A stretch of 64,000 bases of DNA, taken from assembly GCA_016932415.1 (NCBI GenBank), contig JAFGCX010000020.1, forward strand, positions 248,001 to 312,000, in the 5' to 3' direction. Positions within the stretch are counted from its first letter, which is position 1. Each line of letters starts with the position of its first letter. This DNA is from Candidatus Krumholzibacteriota bacterium. GTDB taxonomy: Bacteria > Krumholzibacteriota > Krumholzibacteriia > Krumholzibacteriales > Krumholzibacteriaceae. The position numbers were made by a program, and so were the translations under genes. Positions 54,851 through 63,451 of the stretch are shown here, piece after piece. Below the pieces are notes generated by a model, which made no database searches, was not told the origin of the DNA, and was given only the letters and a program-made list of their open reading frames with translations.

Positions 54851-56215
54851 TTGCAAAAGGCATACCGTCTGCATGGAGCCATGAACAGGCAATACTGGCC
54901 GCGGGAACAGCTGGACAAATTTCGTTTCCGACGATTGAAGATGATGCTGGATCACGCTTACAGCCAGTGTCATTACTATCGTACTGCTTACGATCAGGCG
55001 GGAATACACCCGGATGACATACGCTGCCTCGATGACCTAGTCCATCTTCCCATAGTCGAAAAAATCGATGTTCAGGAAATGACAGAGAGCTTTATCACTT
55101 TCCGGCTGCAAAATTACGTCAGGGAAATAGAGAAAGCTCTGGCGACAGGTGAACATCCTCAAGATATTTACCATCACGGGCTCATTTTTCGCCGGACATC
55201 CGGTTCAACAGGTAAACGGCTTATCATATTGATCGATCCGGGTTCCTGGGATGAATTGGAGGCCATCTATGCGAGAAGTCTGTTCGCTACCGGTCATGGA
55301 ATCAGAGAATTACTCGCGGTAAGCACTCCCTACGCAGTCCCGGCCAAACGGTGGTTTGCCCGAGTCGGCCTTATGAGAAAAACATATGTCCCTCTTTCCC
55401 TTCCGGTGGAGAAACAAGCACATATTCTCGCCGGTTTGCCGCTCTGTGATCTGTATTCATATCCCACAAATCTAATGGCTCTGGTTCGCATCGGATGCGG
55501 CAAATCATCGGGATTCAATTTTCGCAGGATTATTTGTACGGCGGAAATCCTGACCGAAACGGCCAGGCTTGAGATCGAGAAAGCTTTTCAATGCCCGGTG
55601 TTTGATCATTATGGGACAATGGAATTCAATCGAATGGCATGGGAATGTGAACATAAAAGTGGCTTACATGAAGATATAGACAGTGTAATCATGGAAATAG
55701 TCCGAGATGGCCGGCCTGCAGATCCAGGTGAAAAAGGAGAAATTGTGGTCACCGGGCTCGTCAACAAAGGGATGCCCCTGATTCGTTACCGGCTTGGTGA
55801 TATTCTTGTCAAGGGTGAGACGCGGTGTCAATGTGGAAGATCTCTTCCACTGCTGCGGAAAATCGAAGGTCGATCAAATGATTATATCGTGACGAGGGAC
55901 GGGACGCTCGTCAGTCCTACGGCTTTTGATACCGCTCTTTGCAGCGTTCCGGGCGTTAAACAGTTGAAACTGGTACAGAGGGATGTGGACACTTTCGATC
56001 TGCAGTTAATCCCCGGCATTGCCTTCGATATGTCAGCATGTGAAAATAAAGCAAGGAATATCATTTCGAAAATACTGAACAATGCATCATTTGTGATGAA
56101 CATTAATGTGGTCGAAGTGATTCCACGAAGCCCGGGAGGAAAGCTTCAATCCGTGGTGTCCGACTTGTCCAGGGGAATCACGAAAGACAAAGAGATATCT
56201 TCAAGGAATAAATAA
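54851..56215 (+). CDS. PaaK/CapK-like adenylate-forming ligase
   Basis: A 454-residue protein starting with TTG (GGAGG 13 nt before); an internal ATG at 54881 also starts the conserved N-terminus NRQYWPREQL. It contains the ATP-binding loop T116-S-G-S-T-G-K122, D-H-Y-G-T-M-E-F-N, and R-Y-R-L-G-D, as in phenylacetate-CoA ligases and capsule CapK proteins. It activates a carboxylic acid as an adenylate; the acceptor is CoA or, in CapK-like proteins, unknown. Two Cys (C-x-C at about 320) mark a CQCGR zinc-like motif. No acyl-carrier protein is nearby. Stop overlaps the next start (TAATG). Confidence 0.85.
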   Translation: MQKAYRLHGAMNRQYWPREQLDKFRFRRLKMMLDHAYSQCHYYRTAYDQAGIHPDDIRCLDDLVHLPIVEKIDVQEMTESFITFRLQNYVREIEKALATGEHPQDIYHHGLIFRRTSGSTGKRLIILIDPGSWDELEAIYARSLFATGHGIRELLAVSTPYAVPAKRWFARVGLMRKTYVPLSLPVEKQAHILAGLPLCDLYSYPTNLMALVRIGCGKSSGFNFRRIICTAEILTETARLEIEKAFQCPVFDHYGTMEFNRMAWECEHKSGLHEDIDSVIMEIVRDGRPADPGEKGEIVVTGLVNKGMPLIRYRLGDILVKGETRCQCGRSLPLLRKIEGRSNDYIVTRDGTLVSPTAFDTALCSVPGVKQLKLVQRDVDTFDLQLIPGIAFDMSACENKARNIISKILNNASFVMNINVVEVIPRSPGGKLQSVVSDLSRGITKDKEISSRNK

Positions 56216-57291
56216 TGAACCTTAATTTCGCTGCAAATCAATTTCGCAACCATATCATGGAGTCTCTGAGCAGAGTTTTTAATATTCCCGGAACAAGACC
56301 TTCACGTTTGACGATGGTCCTGACGGATCGATGCAATCTAAACTGCACTTTCTGCAATTTATGGAAACGCGATTGGCCCCTTTTGTCGACAGATTCCTGG
56401 ATACGCGTGATCGATCAGCTGCATGAATGGCTCGGACCTCTTCACCTGGTTTTTACCGGCGGTGAACCTATGACGCGAGAGGATTTAACCGAGTTGATTC
56501 GTTTCGCGTCGGATAAAGACTGCTGTTGTGAAATTAATTCAAATGGTATTCTAATCAATGATTCCATGGCTGAAACACTGGCTGATTGCGGCCTTCGTGA
56601 GGCTAATATCTCCCTCATGACCACGGACAGGGACGTTTCAAATCTGTTGCATGGTAAAGGAGACATCCCGGAAAGAGTGATTGAAGCATTGAAATCATTG
56701 CGGAATGCCAGGGGAGGATTGATACAGGTTCGGGTCTTATGCACAATCATGGCTGAGAATCTTGATAATTTACAAGACATCCTTGCTGTCACCGAGGAAC
56801 TTGATCTGGAAGGCGTGTTATTTCAACCGGTATATCAAAATTTCGGAAACAACCGGCTGGGAAACAAGTGGTTTATGGAGAATCCACACTGGCCCTCTGA
56901 TAATCAGAAGGTTTTTGAATGCATGGATAAATTGGCAGAACATAAGAAAGCCGGGCGCAGAATTGTAAATCCTCTTGAACAACTGTATCTCATTAAAGAC
57001 TATTTTTCAGATCCACGGAAATGCAAAAAAGCCTGCGTCGCCTCTGATTCCTCCCTTATTATCGAGTGCGACGGAAATGCCTATTTATGCGTTTTCAAAC
57101 CTGCCGGACCGCTGGGTAATGTCATGGATGCTCACCCCCGTGAAATATGGAATGGAGAGACGAGCACAAGATTGAGAAATGGGATCCGTGGCTGTAAAGC
57201 AGGCTGCGCGTTGATGAATATGAATTATTCTATCCCAATGGTTGATAAAATAAGGAAATACTTTAACATGTACGGACATTTAAACTTTTAA
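56215..57291 (+). CDS. radical SAM/SPASM-type protein (B)
   Basis: A 358-residue protein. Radical SAM motif C40-x3-C44-x2-C47 (L-T-D-R-C-N-L-N-C-T-F-C), then F-T-G-G-E-P-M. The C-terminal part has C-K-K-A-C, C-D-G-N-A-Y-L-C and C-K-A-G-C, a SPASM/twitch-like set of cluster ligands. SPASM enzymes modify peptides or sugar-linked substrates. It is translationally coupled to the ligase upstream. A 22-residue frame follows in the next gap. Confidence 0.87.
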   Translation: MNLNFAANQFRNHIMESLSRVFNIPGTRPSRLTMVLTDRCNLNCTFCNLWKRDWPLLSTDSWIRVIDQLHEWLGPLHLVFTGGEPMTREDLTELIRFASDKDCCCEINSNGILINDSMAETLADCGLREANISLMTTDRDVSNLLHGKGDIPERVIEALKSLRNARGGLIQVRVLCTIMAENLDNLQDILAVTEELDLEGVLFQPVYQNFGNNRLGNKWFMENPHWPSDNQKVFECMDKLAEHKKAGRRIVNPLEQLYLIKDYFSDPRKCKKACVASDSSLIIECDGNAYLCVFKPAGPLGNVMDAHPREIWNGETSTRLRNGIRGCKAGCALMNMNYSIPMVDKIRKYFNMYGHLNF

Positions 57292-57320
57292 CCGTCCTGA
57301 TTGATGGAGCAGAGATAAAT

Positions 57321-57389
57321 ATGTTGAGATTCAATAAACCGGGATATGTCAGATTCAAATGTGATTTTCCAGATGGAGATAATCGATGA
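57321..57389 (+). CDS. possible 22-residue coupled small ORF
   Basis: ATG at 57321 opens a frame of MLRFNKPGYVRFKC then DFPDGDNR and stop. The TGA stop overlaps the ATG of the GT2 gene (ATGA), and GGAG lies 11 nt before the start. It contains one Cys, two Lys and several aromatic residues. It may be a leader that couples translation or a small peptide; I cannot show it is made. It may equally be chance in a 94-nt gap. Confidence 0.3.
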   Translation: MLRFNKPGYVRFKCDFPDGDNR

Positions 57390-58423
57390 GTTCATCAGGT
57401 CATTCTGTTGAATCACCTCGCATGTGCCCTGATTGCGCAAAAATATCCCTGGATGTCGTCATACCCACGCGGAATCGGGCCCGCAGGCTGGGGAACTGCC
57501 TGGAAACGCTCGCGCGCCAGAATTGCGGACCAAACATGGTTTACATAGTCAATAATGGCTCGACTGATGATACTTCAGAAGTCATCCGTTCCTTTTCAGT
57601 AAGATTGCAAATCCGGGAAGTGTTTCTTCCAACTCCCGGTGAAGGCCTGGCGAGACAGACCGGATATGGAAACGCAAAATCAGCGCTGGTCGCTTTCACT
57701 GATGATGATTGTCTCGCGGGCGAAAACTGGTGCCATATGATTCGTAGAACTCATATGGATAAACCGGAAGCGGCAATAGTACAGGGACGATCGATTAATG
57801 ACGATCCCTCCAACAAGTTCGGGATCGCAATGCAGCACCGTTTCGATATAGCTACCTGGGACAGCAGGCCGGGATATCGCAGTCGCTGGAGCATCGAGAA
57901 TATTGACGGTAAATTAGACCGTTCCGTAAATGTTTCGCTTGGACCTGAAGCTGTTGACACGAAAAACATGTCTCTGCGAAGAGCCATTGTCTCTGACATA
58001 GAACCGGTATTTGATATCTCTCTTCCCACCCTGTCCGATCAGAGCCTCGGAACTCGAGTAAAACAAAAAGACCTGGATATCGTATTCGAACCTGATATGT
58101 TCGTAAGGCACCAGTACAGGCGGGGTTGGATGATGTTGTGGCGGACCTACAGCCTTTATGGAAGATGTCTCGCCATGATTCACCATAACCACGGATGTAA
58201 ACATATCACTGTACCTGTTGATTTGAAATCATCGTTACTGTTTTTATTGGAATGGAGCCTTGGTCCTGCAAGGATCTCCATGAGAGCGGGGCCAGGCAGG
58301 TTTCTCTGGCAATGGCCATACCAGATTGCAATGGAATCCGCTTTCAAGTTCGGCATCCTTCATGAAAAGTTCTTTAACAGGACAAAATCAGAGTCGAACA
58401 GCCAGGGAGCATCATTAGAGTGA
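57386..58423 (+). CDS. family 2 glycosyltransferase
   Basis: A 345-residue protein with the GT-A fold. I-S-L-D-V-V-I-P-T-R-N-R-A-R-R-L opens the nucleotide-binding domain, N-N-G-S-T-D-D-T-S follows, and F-T-D-D-D-C (D106-D108) is the metal-binding DxD. It probably adds one sugar to a lipid-linked acceptor. C-P-D-C at residues 14-17 precedes the domain, which is unusual for GT2 proteins. The start overlaps the small ORF stop. Confidence 0.88.
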   Translation: MSSSGHSVESPRMCPDCAKISLDVVIPTRNRARRLGNCLETLARQNCGPNMVYIVNNGSTDDTSEVIRSFSVRLQIREVFLPTPGEGLARQTGYGNAKSALVAFTDDDCLAGENWCHMIRRTHMDKPEAAIVQGRSINDDPSNKFGIAMQHRFDIATWDSRPGYRSRWSIENIDGKLDRSVNVSLGPEAVDTKNMSLRRAIVSDIEPVFDISLPTLSDQSLGTRVKQKDLDIVFEPDMFVRHQYRRGWMMLWRTYSLYGRCLAMIHHNHGCKHITVPVDLKSSLLFLLEWSLGPARISMRAGPGRFLWQWPYQIAMESAFKFGILHEKFFNRTKSESNSQGASLE

Positions 58424-58496
58424 TAATATAATTATTGGCTGAATAACTATAAATTTCGCCGAGCGTACCGTACTTAACTTGCAAAGAAGATCCAAC

Positions 58497-59963
58497 ATGA
58501 ACATACTGCTTATCAATCCTCCATACGCGTACATAGACACAAAGAAACGTGATCAGGGACTGGGCCCCCCCCACGGCCTCGGTTACCTTGCCGCAAACCT
58601 GCAAAAATATGGACATGAAGTCGTCATCCTTGACGGAGCTCTTGCAAACTATAGCTGGAAACGGCTGGAAGCTGAAATGAAAAAACACAATCCCGATATC
58701 GTGGGGATTTCGTTTATCACAAAGAATCGTTTCCCCGCTTTCAAGGTGATTAAAATTGCCCGGAATATGTTTCCCGATTGCATGATAGTGGCGGGAGGCC
58801 CGCACCCTTCACTAGCTGTTCAGGATACACTCGAACATATTGAAGAACTTGATGTAATCGTGATTGGTGAAGGCGAACAGACCATAGTGGAGTTGGCGCA
58901 GGTACGACAGGGTAAAAGAACTCTCAGTGACGTGAGCGGTATCGCATACCTGGAAAAAGGCGAAACCGTGATGACTGACAGAAGAGAAAGATTAAACCTA
59001 GACGATCTGCCTTTCCCCGCTCGTGAACTATATTATCACAATAATTTCATGGAAAGAATTTCCCCCAGGCAAAAGGTACCCTTGGGATTTATAGTCAGTA
59101 GCCGTGGATGTCCGGGTAACTGTTCTTTTTGTTCTTCAGTGCGAGTCTGGGGTAAATGGAAGGCTCGCACCCCGGGAAATGTCATGAAAGAGATCGAATT
59201 ATTGTATAACAGCTATGGAAAGAGAGTGATTTGGTTTGTCGACAATAATTTCACAGCTGATATGGACCGGGTTGAGGAAATTTGCGACAGGTTGATTCAT
59301 GCCCGCATGAATCTGGAATGGATCTGTTACTGCCGTACGGACGGTATAACATTTTCCCTGCTGGAAAAGATGAAGAAATCCGGCTGTCGCGAAGTGATTT
59401 TCGGGTTGGAATCGGGTTCTCAGCGGATCCTCGACGAAGTAATCGCCAAGGGCACGACGCTGGAACAGAACGAAAAAGTGCTGCAATGGTGTGACCAATT
59501 AGAGATTCTTAAAATGATGGATTTTATAATCAGTCATCCTTCCGAAACAGTTGAGGACCTCGAAAAGACAATGCTATTGATTCGCAAATATGGTCGCAAA
59601 AACGCCGTTGTTGCGTGGACAACCATGCACCCGTATCCAGGAACGAAGATTTATAAAATGGCGATCGAGAATGGCCTTCTTCCACCCGATTTTTCATGGG
59701 CCGATGAAAGGTTCCGGGGATACCAGACTCTGAGTGCTGTACATGGCGATGTTCCGATTTTCGTTGATAAGCTGAGCTGGTTCGATTTCTCCAAGGTACT
59801 CGTCGAACTGTCCGCTTACGAGGATTATTCCCTTTGGAGCAAGATGGGGAAAGCAATTAAGGATATACATTCTTTCAGCGATTTAAAGAAATACGGCGTT
59901 CTCGGTTTCGAGTTATTCAAACAAAAAATTTCGGGAAATCTTGATTGGGATAAGGAATATTGA
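58497..59963 (+). CDS. B12-binding-type radical SAM protein (C)
   Basis: Taken from ATG 58497 (a TTG 18 nt upstream is also in frame), giving 488 residues. N-terminal N-I-L-L-I-N-P-P-Y and L-G-Y-L-A-A-N-L-Q-K-Y-G-H-E-V are B12-domain strands; G-E-G-E-Q-T follows. The cluster motif is C205-x3-C209-x2-C212 (R-G-C-P-G-N-C-S-F-C-S), and F-G-L-E-S-G-S-Q-R-I-L-D-E supports the family. It is different enough from protein A to be a separate enzyme. The stop overlaps the next start (TGATG). Confidence 0.88.
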   Translation: MNILLINPPYAYIDTKKRDQGLGPPHGLGYLAANLQKYGHEVVILDGALANYSWKRLEAEMKKHNPDIVGISFITKNRFPAFKVIKIARNMFPDCMIVAGGPHPSLAVQDTLEHIEELDVIVIGEGEQTIVELAQVRQGKRTLSDVSGIAYLEKGETVMTDRRERLNLDDLPFPARELYYHNNFMERISPRQKVPLGFIVSSRGCPGNCSFCSSVRVWGKWKARTPGNVMKEIELLYNSYGKRVIWFVDNNFTADMDRVEEICDRLIHARMNLEWICYCRTDGITFSLLEKMKKSGCREVIFGLESGSQRILDEVIAKGTTLEQNEKVLQWCDQLEILKMMDFIISHPSETVEDLEKTMLLIRKYGRKNAVVAWTTMHPYPGTKIYKMAIENGLLPPDFSWADERFRGYQTLSAVHGDVPIFVDKLSWFDFSKVLVELSAYEDYSLWSKMGKAIKDIHSFSDLKKYGVLGFELFKQKISGNLDWDKEY

Positions 59964-61048
59964 TGGACCATCAGGGCAATGTACGAACAAAACAAAACAG
60001 CCTGCTCTGGTTTTTGGAGCGAATTTCCTATTTTCCCAATTTTACTATTCTGGTATTTGCACATATCCTGAAATACAGGATAATTCCCAAACCATATTTC
60101 CTGGATCTTGAAATCACCAATAAATGCAATTTCAACTGCAAAGACTGTTCCTCCCATTTCATGGAGAAAAAAGGCGAGGAACTATCTACTGAAGAAATCT
60201 TTGCCGTAATTGAAGACGCGTGGAAACTTGGCGCGAGGCATCTGAATTTTTCTGGCGGTGAACCTTTTATGCGTCCCGATCTGTTTGAAATAGCTCGAAG
60301 AGCCCGCGATATTGGCTTCATGCTGACAGTAAATACAAACGGTTCCCTTATTGAAGAAAAGAGTATTAAACTGATTTCCACTTTATTCGACGGAGTGATC
60401 CTGTCGATTGATACACTAGATCCGGAACTGCATTCGCGAATCAGGCCTGGACCATTAAATGTTCAAGGATTTATCAGGAAATGTGAACAATTGCGGAAAG
60501 CCGGAATCCGCGTAAGGATTTCTACCGTGCTCAGGCGGGAAAACATCAATGATCTGGATCATGTTCTGACATATTTTCACTCAATTGGAATACAGGTCGA
60601 TCTTCAGCCATTGAATTACTGTGACGATAGAGGAACATCGGTTGGAAGAGGACCCCTGCCTGGTTTCGATAAAAATCATATTTTCAAAGATTGGGAGACG
60701 ATAAGAAAAAAACACCTTCCGAATACCGAATATTACAGGTATATACCTGAGTTCTTGACAGAACCTGCATCCGCGGCAAAACGTTTCATCTGTTTCTGGG
60801 GAAGCTGGGACCTGTCCGTGCGCTCTAATGGTGATGTGACATGCCCCGCTGGGCGATGTCACGCCGGGAACACGCGAATGACTCCACTTATTGATATATG
60901 GAAGGAAATGCGAGATTTTCGTAATAATATCACCCACTCCGGACGTCCGTGCGTCTGCTGGTTCCAATGCACTTCCTCGCGATATATTCCAATGACTAAT
61001 CTTATGCTTGGCAAGTTTAATAATTTGTTTGTAAAGGCACCATTATGA
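59963..61048 (+). CDS. radical SAM/SPASM-type protein (D)
   Basis: Taken from the ATG at 59963-59965, overlapping the previous stop; 361 residues. C55-x3-C59-x2-C62 (I-T-N-K-C-N-F-N-C-K-D-C) is the cluster motif, F-S-G-G-E-P-F follows. The C-terminus holds F-I-C-F-W-G-S-W, V-T-C-P-A-G-R-C-H-A and P-C-V-C-W-F-Q-C, a SPASM cluster set. An N-terminal hydrophobic stretch (about 25-48) precedes the core and may peripherally attach it to the membrane. Its stop overlaps the epimerase start (ATGA). Confidence 0.88.
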   Translation: MDHQGNVRTKQNSLLWFLERISYFPNFTILVFAHILKYRIIPKPYFLDLEITNKCNFNCKDCSSHFMEKKGEELSTEEIFAVIEDAWKLGARHLNFSGGEPFMRPDLFEIARRARDIGFMLTVNTNGSLIEEKSIKLISTLFDGVILSIDTLDPELHSRIRPGPLNVQGFIRKCEQLRKAGIRVRISTVLRRENINDLDHVLTYFHSIGIQVDLQPLNYCDDRGTSVGRGPLPGFDKNHIFKDWETIRKKHLPNTEYYRYIPEFLTEPASAAKRFICFWGSWDLSVRSNGDVTCPAGRCHAGNTRMTPLIDIWKEMRDFRNNITHSGRPCVCWFQCTSSRYIPMTNLMLGKFNNLFVKAPL

Positions 61049-62004
61049 ACAGATCAAGACATGTACTGGTCACCGGCGGAGCCGGGTCAATCGGATCACG
61101 TCTGGTAAGGAGACTCGTATCTGAAGGTCATCACGTATCAGTTGTCGACGACCTTTCAGGCGGACATATTGAAAATATCGACGAATCATCTCTTATCGAT
61201 TTTTATAAAAATGACATCAATGACGAGGAACTTCTGCGGATGATTTTCCAAAAGAATATCGATTCGGTCTTCCACCTTGCGAGCTGTTTCGCGAATCAAA
61301 TGTCGATAGAATATCCAGAGATCGATCTTAAAACCAGCCTGCTGGGGACAATAAAGCTCCTCAATCACGCAAAGGCGAACAATGTCAGGCGATTTCTGTT
61401 CGCGTCTACCGCAAGCGTGTATAAACCCTCCATGGGATTGTTGAAAGAAAATTCTACTCTTCACTTTGAAACCCCTTATGCCTTGAACAAGTATCTGGCG
61501 GAAGAGTATATCAGGTATTATTCGAACTCTTTCGGTCTGTGTTCCACGGTTCTAAGATATTTCAATTCTTATGGACCTGGTGAGTTTCCCGGCATCTACC
61601 GCAATGTCATACCGAATTTCATTTATCTGGCTCTGAACAAAAAAGCTCTCACTGTATTCGGGACGGGCAATGAAAGTCGAAGCTTCTGCTACGTGGATGA
61701 CATAGTCAACGGAACTCTCGCGGCATGGCGATCTGACGACGCTTTTAACCAGGTTATCAATATTGGCGCCCATAATGAAATGAAGATCATCGATCTTGCC
61801 AGCTCTATCAATAAACTGTGTGATAATGAAGGAAATATCGAATTTTCACCATTGAGGAAATGGGACAAAACCATGAAACGAATTCCAGATTTGACAAAAG
61901 CCATGAAGCTTCTGGACTACAATCCATCAGTCGAATTCATGGATGGATTGAAGAATACGACGCAATGGTTTCGTACCGGAAATATACACAGGAGAATATT
62001 TTAG
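61045..62004 (+). CDS. NAD-dependent epimerase/dehydratase (extended SDR), second copy
   Basis: A 319-residue protein with G11-G-A-G-S-I-G17 and Y145-x3-K149 (P-Y-A-L-N-K) plus S-T-A-S-V-Y. R-Y-F-N-S-Y-G-P-G near residue 170-178 and R-S-F-C-Y-V-D-D-I-V are classical NDP-sugar 4-epimerase/dehydratase motifs, so this copy is more confidently a sugar-nucleotide enzyme (UDP-glucose 4-epimerase-like) than the first. Coupled upstream by ATGA. Confidence 0.9.
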   Translation: MNRSRHVLVTGGAGSIGSRLVRRLVSEGHHVSVVDDLSGGHIENIDESSLIDFYKNDINDEELLRMIFQKNIDSVFHLASCFANQMSIEYPEIDLKTSLLGTIKLLNHAKANNVRRFLFASTASVYKPSMGLLKENSTLHFETPYALNKYLAEEYIRYYSNSFGLCSTVLRYFNSYGPGEFPGIYRNVIPNFIYLALNKKALTVFGTGNESRSFCYVDDIVNGTLAAWRSDDAFNQVINIGAHNEMKIIDLASSINKLCDNEGNIEFSPLRKWDKTMKRIPDLTKAMKLLDYNPSVEFMDGLKNTTQWFRTGNIHRRIF

Positions 62005-62006
62005 AT

Positions 62007-63440
62007 TTGAACAAAGAACGCGCGTTTAGTATTGACAAGGATATTCCTTCACCGGCAATAGAGACCGCTATTTCACAATTACTCGGTAATGAAAACCTTG
62101 ATCCCCCCTGGCCAGGAATCCTTCAGACCGGTATGAGGGGGGCATATTATATTGCCAGTTCTCAAATTGAACATGATTTCAGACGTAAGATCACAAAACA
62201 TGATTTTAATGATACTGAATCAACATTTGATGTTTATGAAGTTCACAAGCGTTTTGTGACCATTTTGTGGCGGGAAATAGATTTGTTCATGTGGTCAGCG
62301 ATTCAGAACTTCGACCGCGGGGGGAACAGTTTATTCGTATTATGGACGCTCATAAGATGCCTGCAGGGAACACTATGGATAACGGCGATCCTCCAGGGAC
62401 GTTTTATATTTCCGGAAGACCCGGACGCATGGATTGCTTCTCTTTCATCGGAATTCAAAGAACCAATCGAGCTCTGGAAGCGTGGTTTCTCCGCTCAGTC
62501 AATCACCACCTACATATATTTTGGATTGAAAGCATGCAGCGTATTGCGAGACCGTATAATGGAATATTATTCGATCGAATTACCGAATAATCTTTCCGGT
62601 GATGCGTTGAAATTGTGGCCGGCAATCAATAGAGTTCCCAACAATCTGAATATTGCGAAACACTGGCGTACTATTATTGATCCTGTTATCAGGGCTTGCC
62701 AGAAACAACGTGACTTCGCAGCTGCTCTCGTGTACGGTTCAGCCGGCCGTGGCTTCGCTGACCGGTTTACAAAAGATATCGATATCGTTTGCATGTTCCA
62801 TGATGATGTTCTTACTGAGGAACAGCAAAATATCTTTATAAATAATCTTGGCGGGGGTCGCCTTTTAAATGACGGTTTCATCAATGTTAAACTCAAGGGA
62901 GTCGACGTTGTAATGCTGCAGAGCGTTGTTGAACTCTCGGAGATATTCTTTGGATCAAAACTTGGAATTGAAACGATATTTATCCCTAACAGGCTTCATT
63001 TTCCTCCCCCGAATGAAACATACGGATGCTCGGTAGCTTCTGATCCGGAAGGAATATTGAGCCGCAGAATCCAGCGTATGAAAGACGCGGAAACCCAGAT
63101 GGAAATGACTACATGGGCAAGAAATGAGCCCCAAATCGATTCCCTGCTCCCGATAGTGGTAATATCCCGGGAAAAAGGCAAACAATTCGAATATTTACTC
63201 CACGTAATCGAACTTGACAGGTATCTCTTGGAATTGCTGTCATCCAGAAACGGTGCTTATCACAGGAGTGACTTTTTGAAATGGAGCGATTATTATATCA
63301 ATAATTACGCACTTAAACCTGAATCATGCCTTGAAACGTTGAAAACGTCACTTTTCAAATTATCAGATACCAGGGAATCTTTCAGCGAGTTTGTAACCCT
63401 TGTTTCTAATATTCACGCCCTCGGTAGACAGGGTAGATAA
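62007..63440 (+). CDS. large nucleotidyltransferase-domain protein
   Basis: The frame is open from 61860, but the most sensible start is TTG 62007-62009, just after the previous stop, with AGGAG 12 nt before (477 residues). The N-terminal about 220 residues have no recognised family. Then Y-G-S-A-G-R-G-F with G244-S245 and K-D-I-D-I-V with D257 and D259 form the MNT/polymerase-beta-type nucleotidyltransferase core. It could transfer AMP or another nucleotidyl group to a sugar, lipid or protein; such a large flanking domain is unusual. It is in the glycan island between epimerase and GT4. Confidence 0.68.
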   Translation: MNKERAFSIDKDIPSPAIETAISQLLGNENLDPPWPGILQTGMRGAYYIASSQIEHDFRRKITKHDFNDTESTFDVYEVHKRFVTILWREIDLFMWSAIQNFDRGGNSLFVLWTLIRCLQGTLWITAILQGRFIFPEDPDAWIASLSSEFKEPIELWKRGFSAQSITTYIYFGLKACSVLRDRIMEYYSIELPNNLSGDALKLWPAINRVPNNLNIAKHWRTIIDPVIRACQKQRDFAAALVYGSAGRGFADRFTKDIDIVCMFHDDVLTEEQQNIFINNLGGGRLLNDGFINVKLKGVDVVMLQSVVELSEIFFGSKLGIETIFIPNRLHFPPPNETYGCSVASDPEGILSRRIQRMKDAETQMEMTTWARNEPQIDSLLPIVVISREKGKQFEYLLHVIELDRYLLELLSSRNGAYHRSDFLKWSDYYINNYALKPESCLETLKTSLFKLSDTRESFSEFVTLVSNIHALGRQGR

Positions 63441-63451
63441 AAGGATCTGTC

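Noticed and set aside
61860-62006. Upstream 145 bp of the nucleotidyltransferase frame as true N-terminus
   Set aside because: It lies wholly inside the epimerase gene and has no ribosome site. The TTG at 62007 follows the stop.
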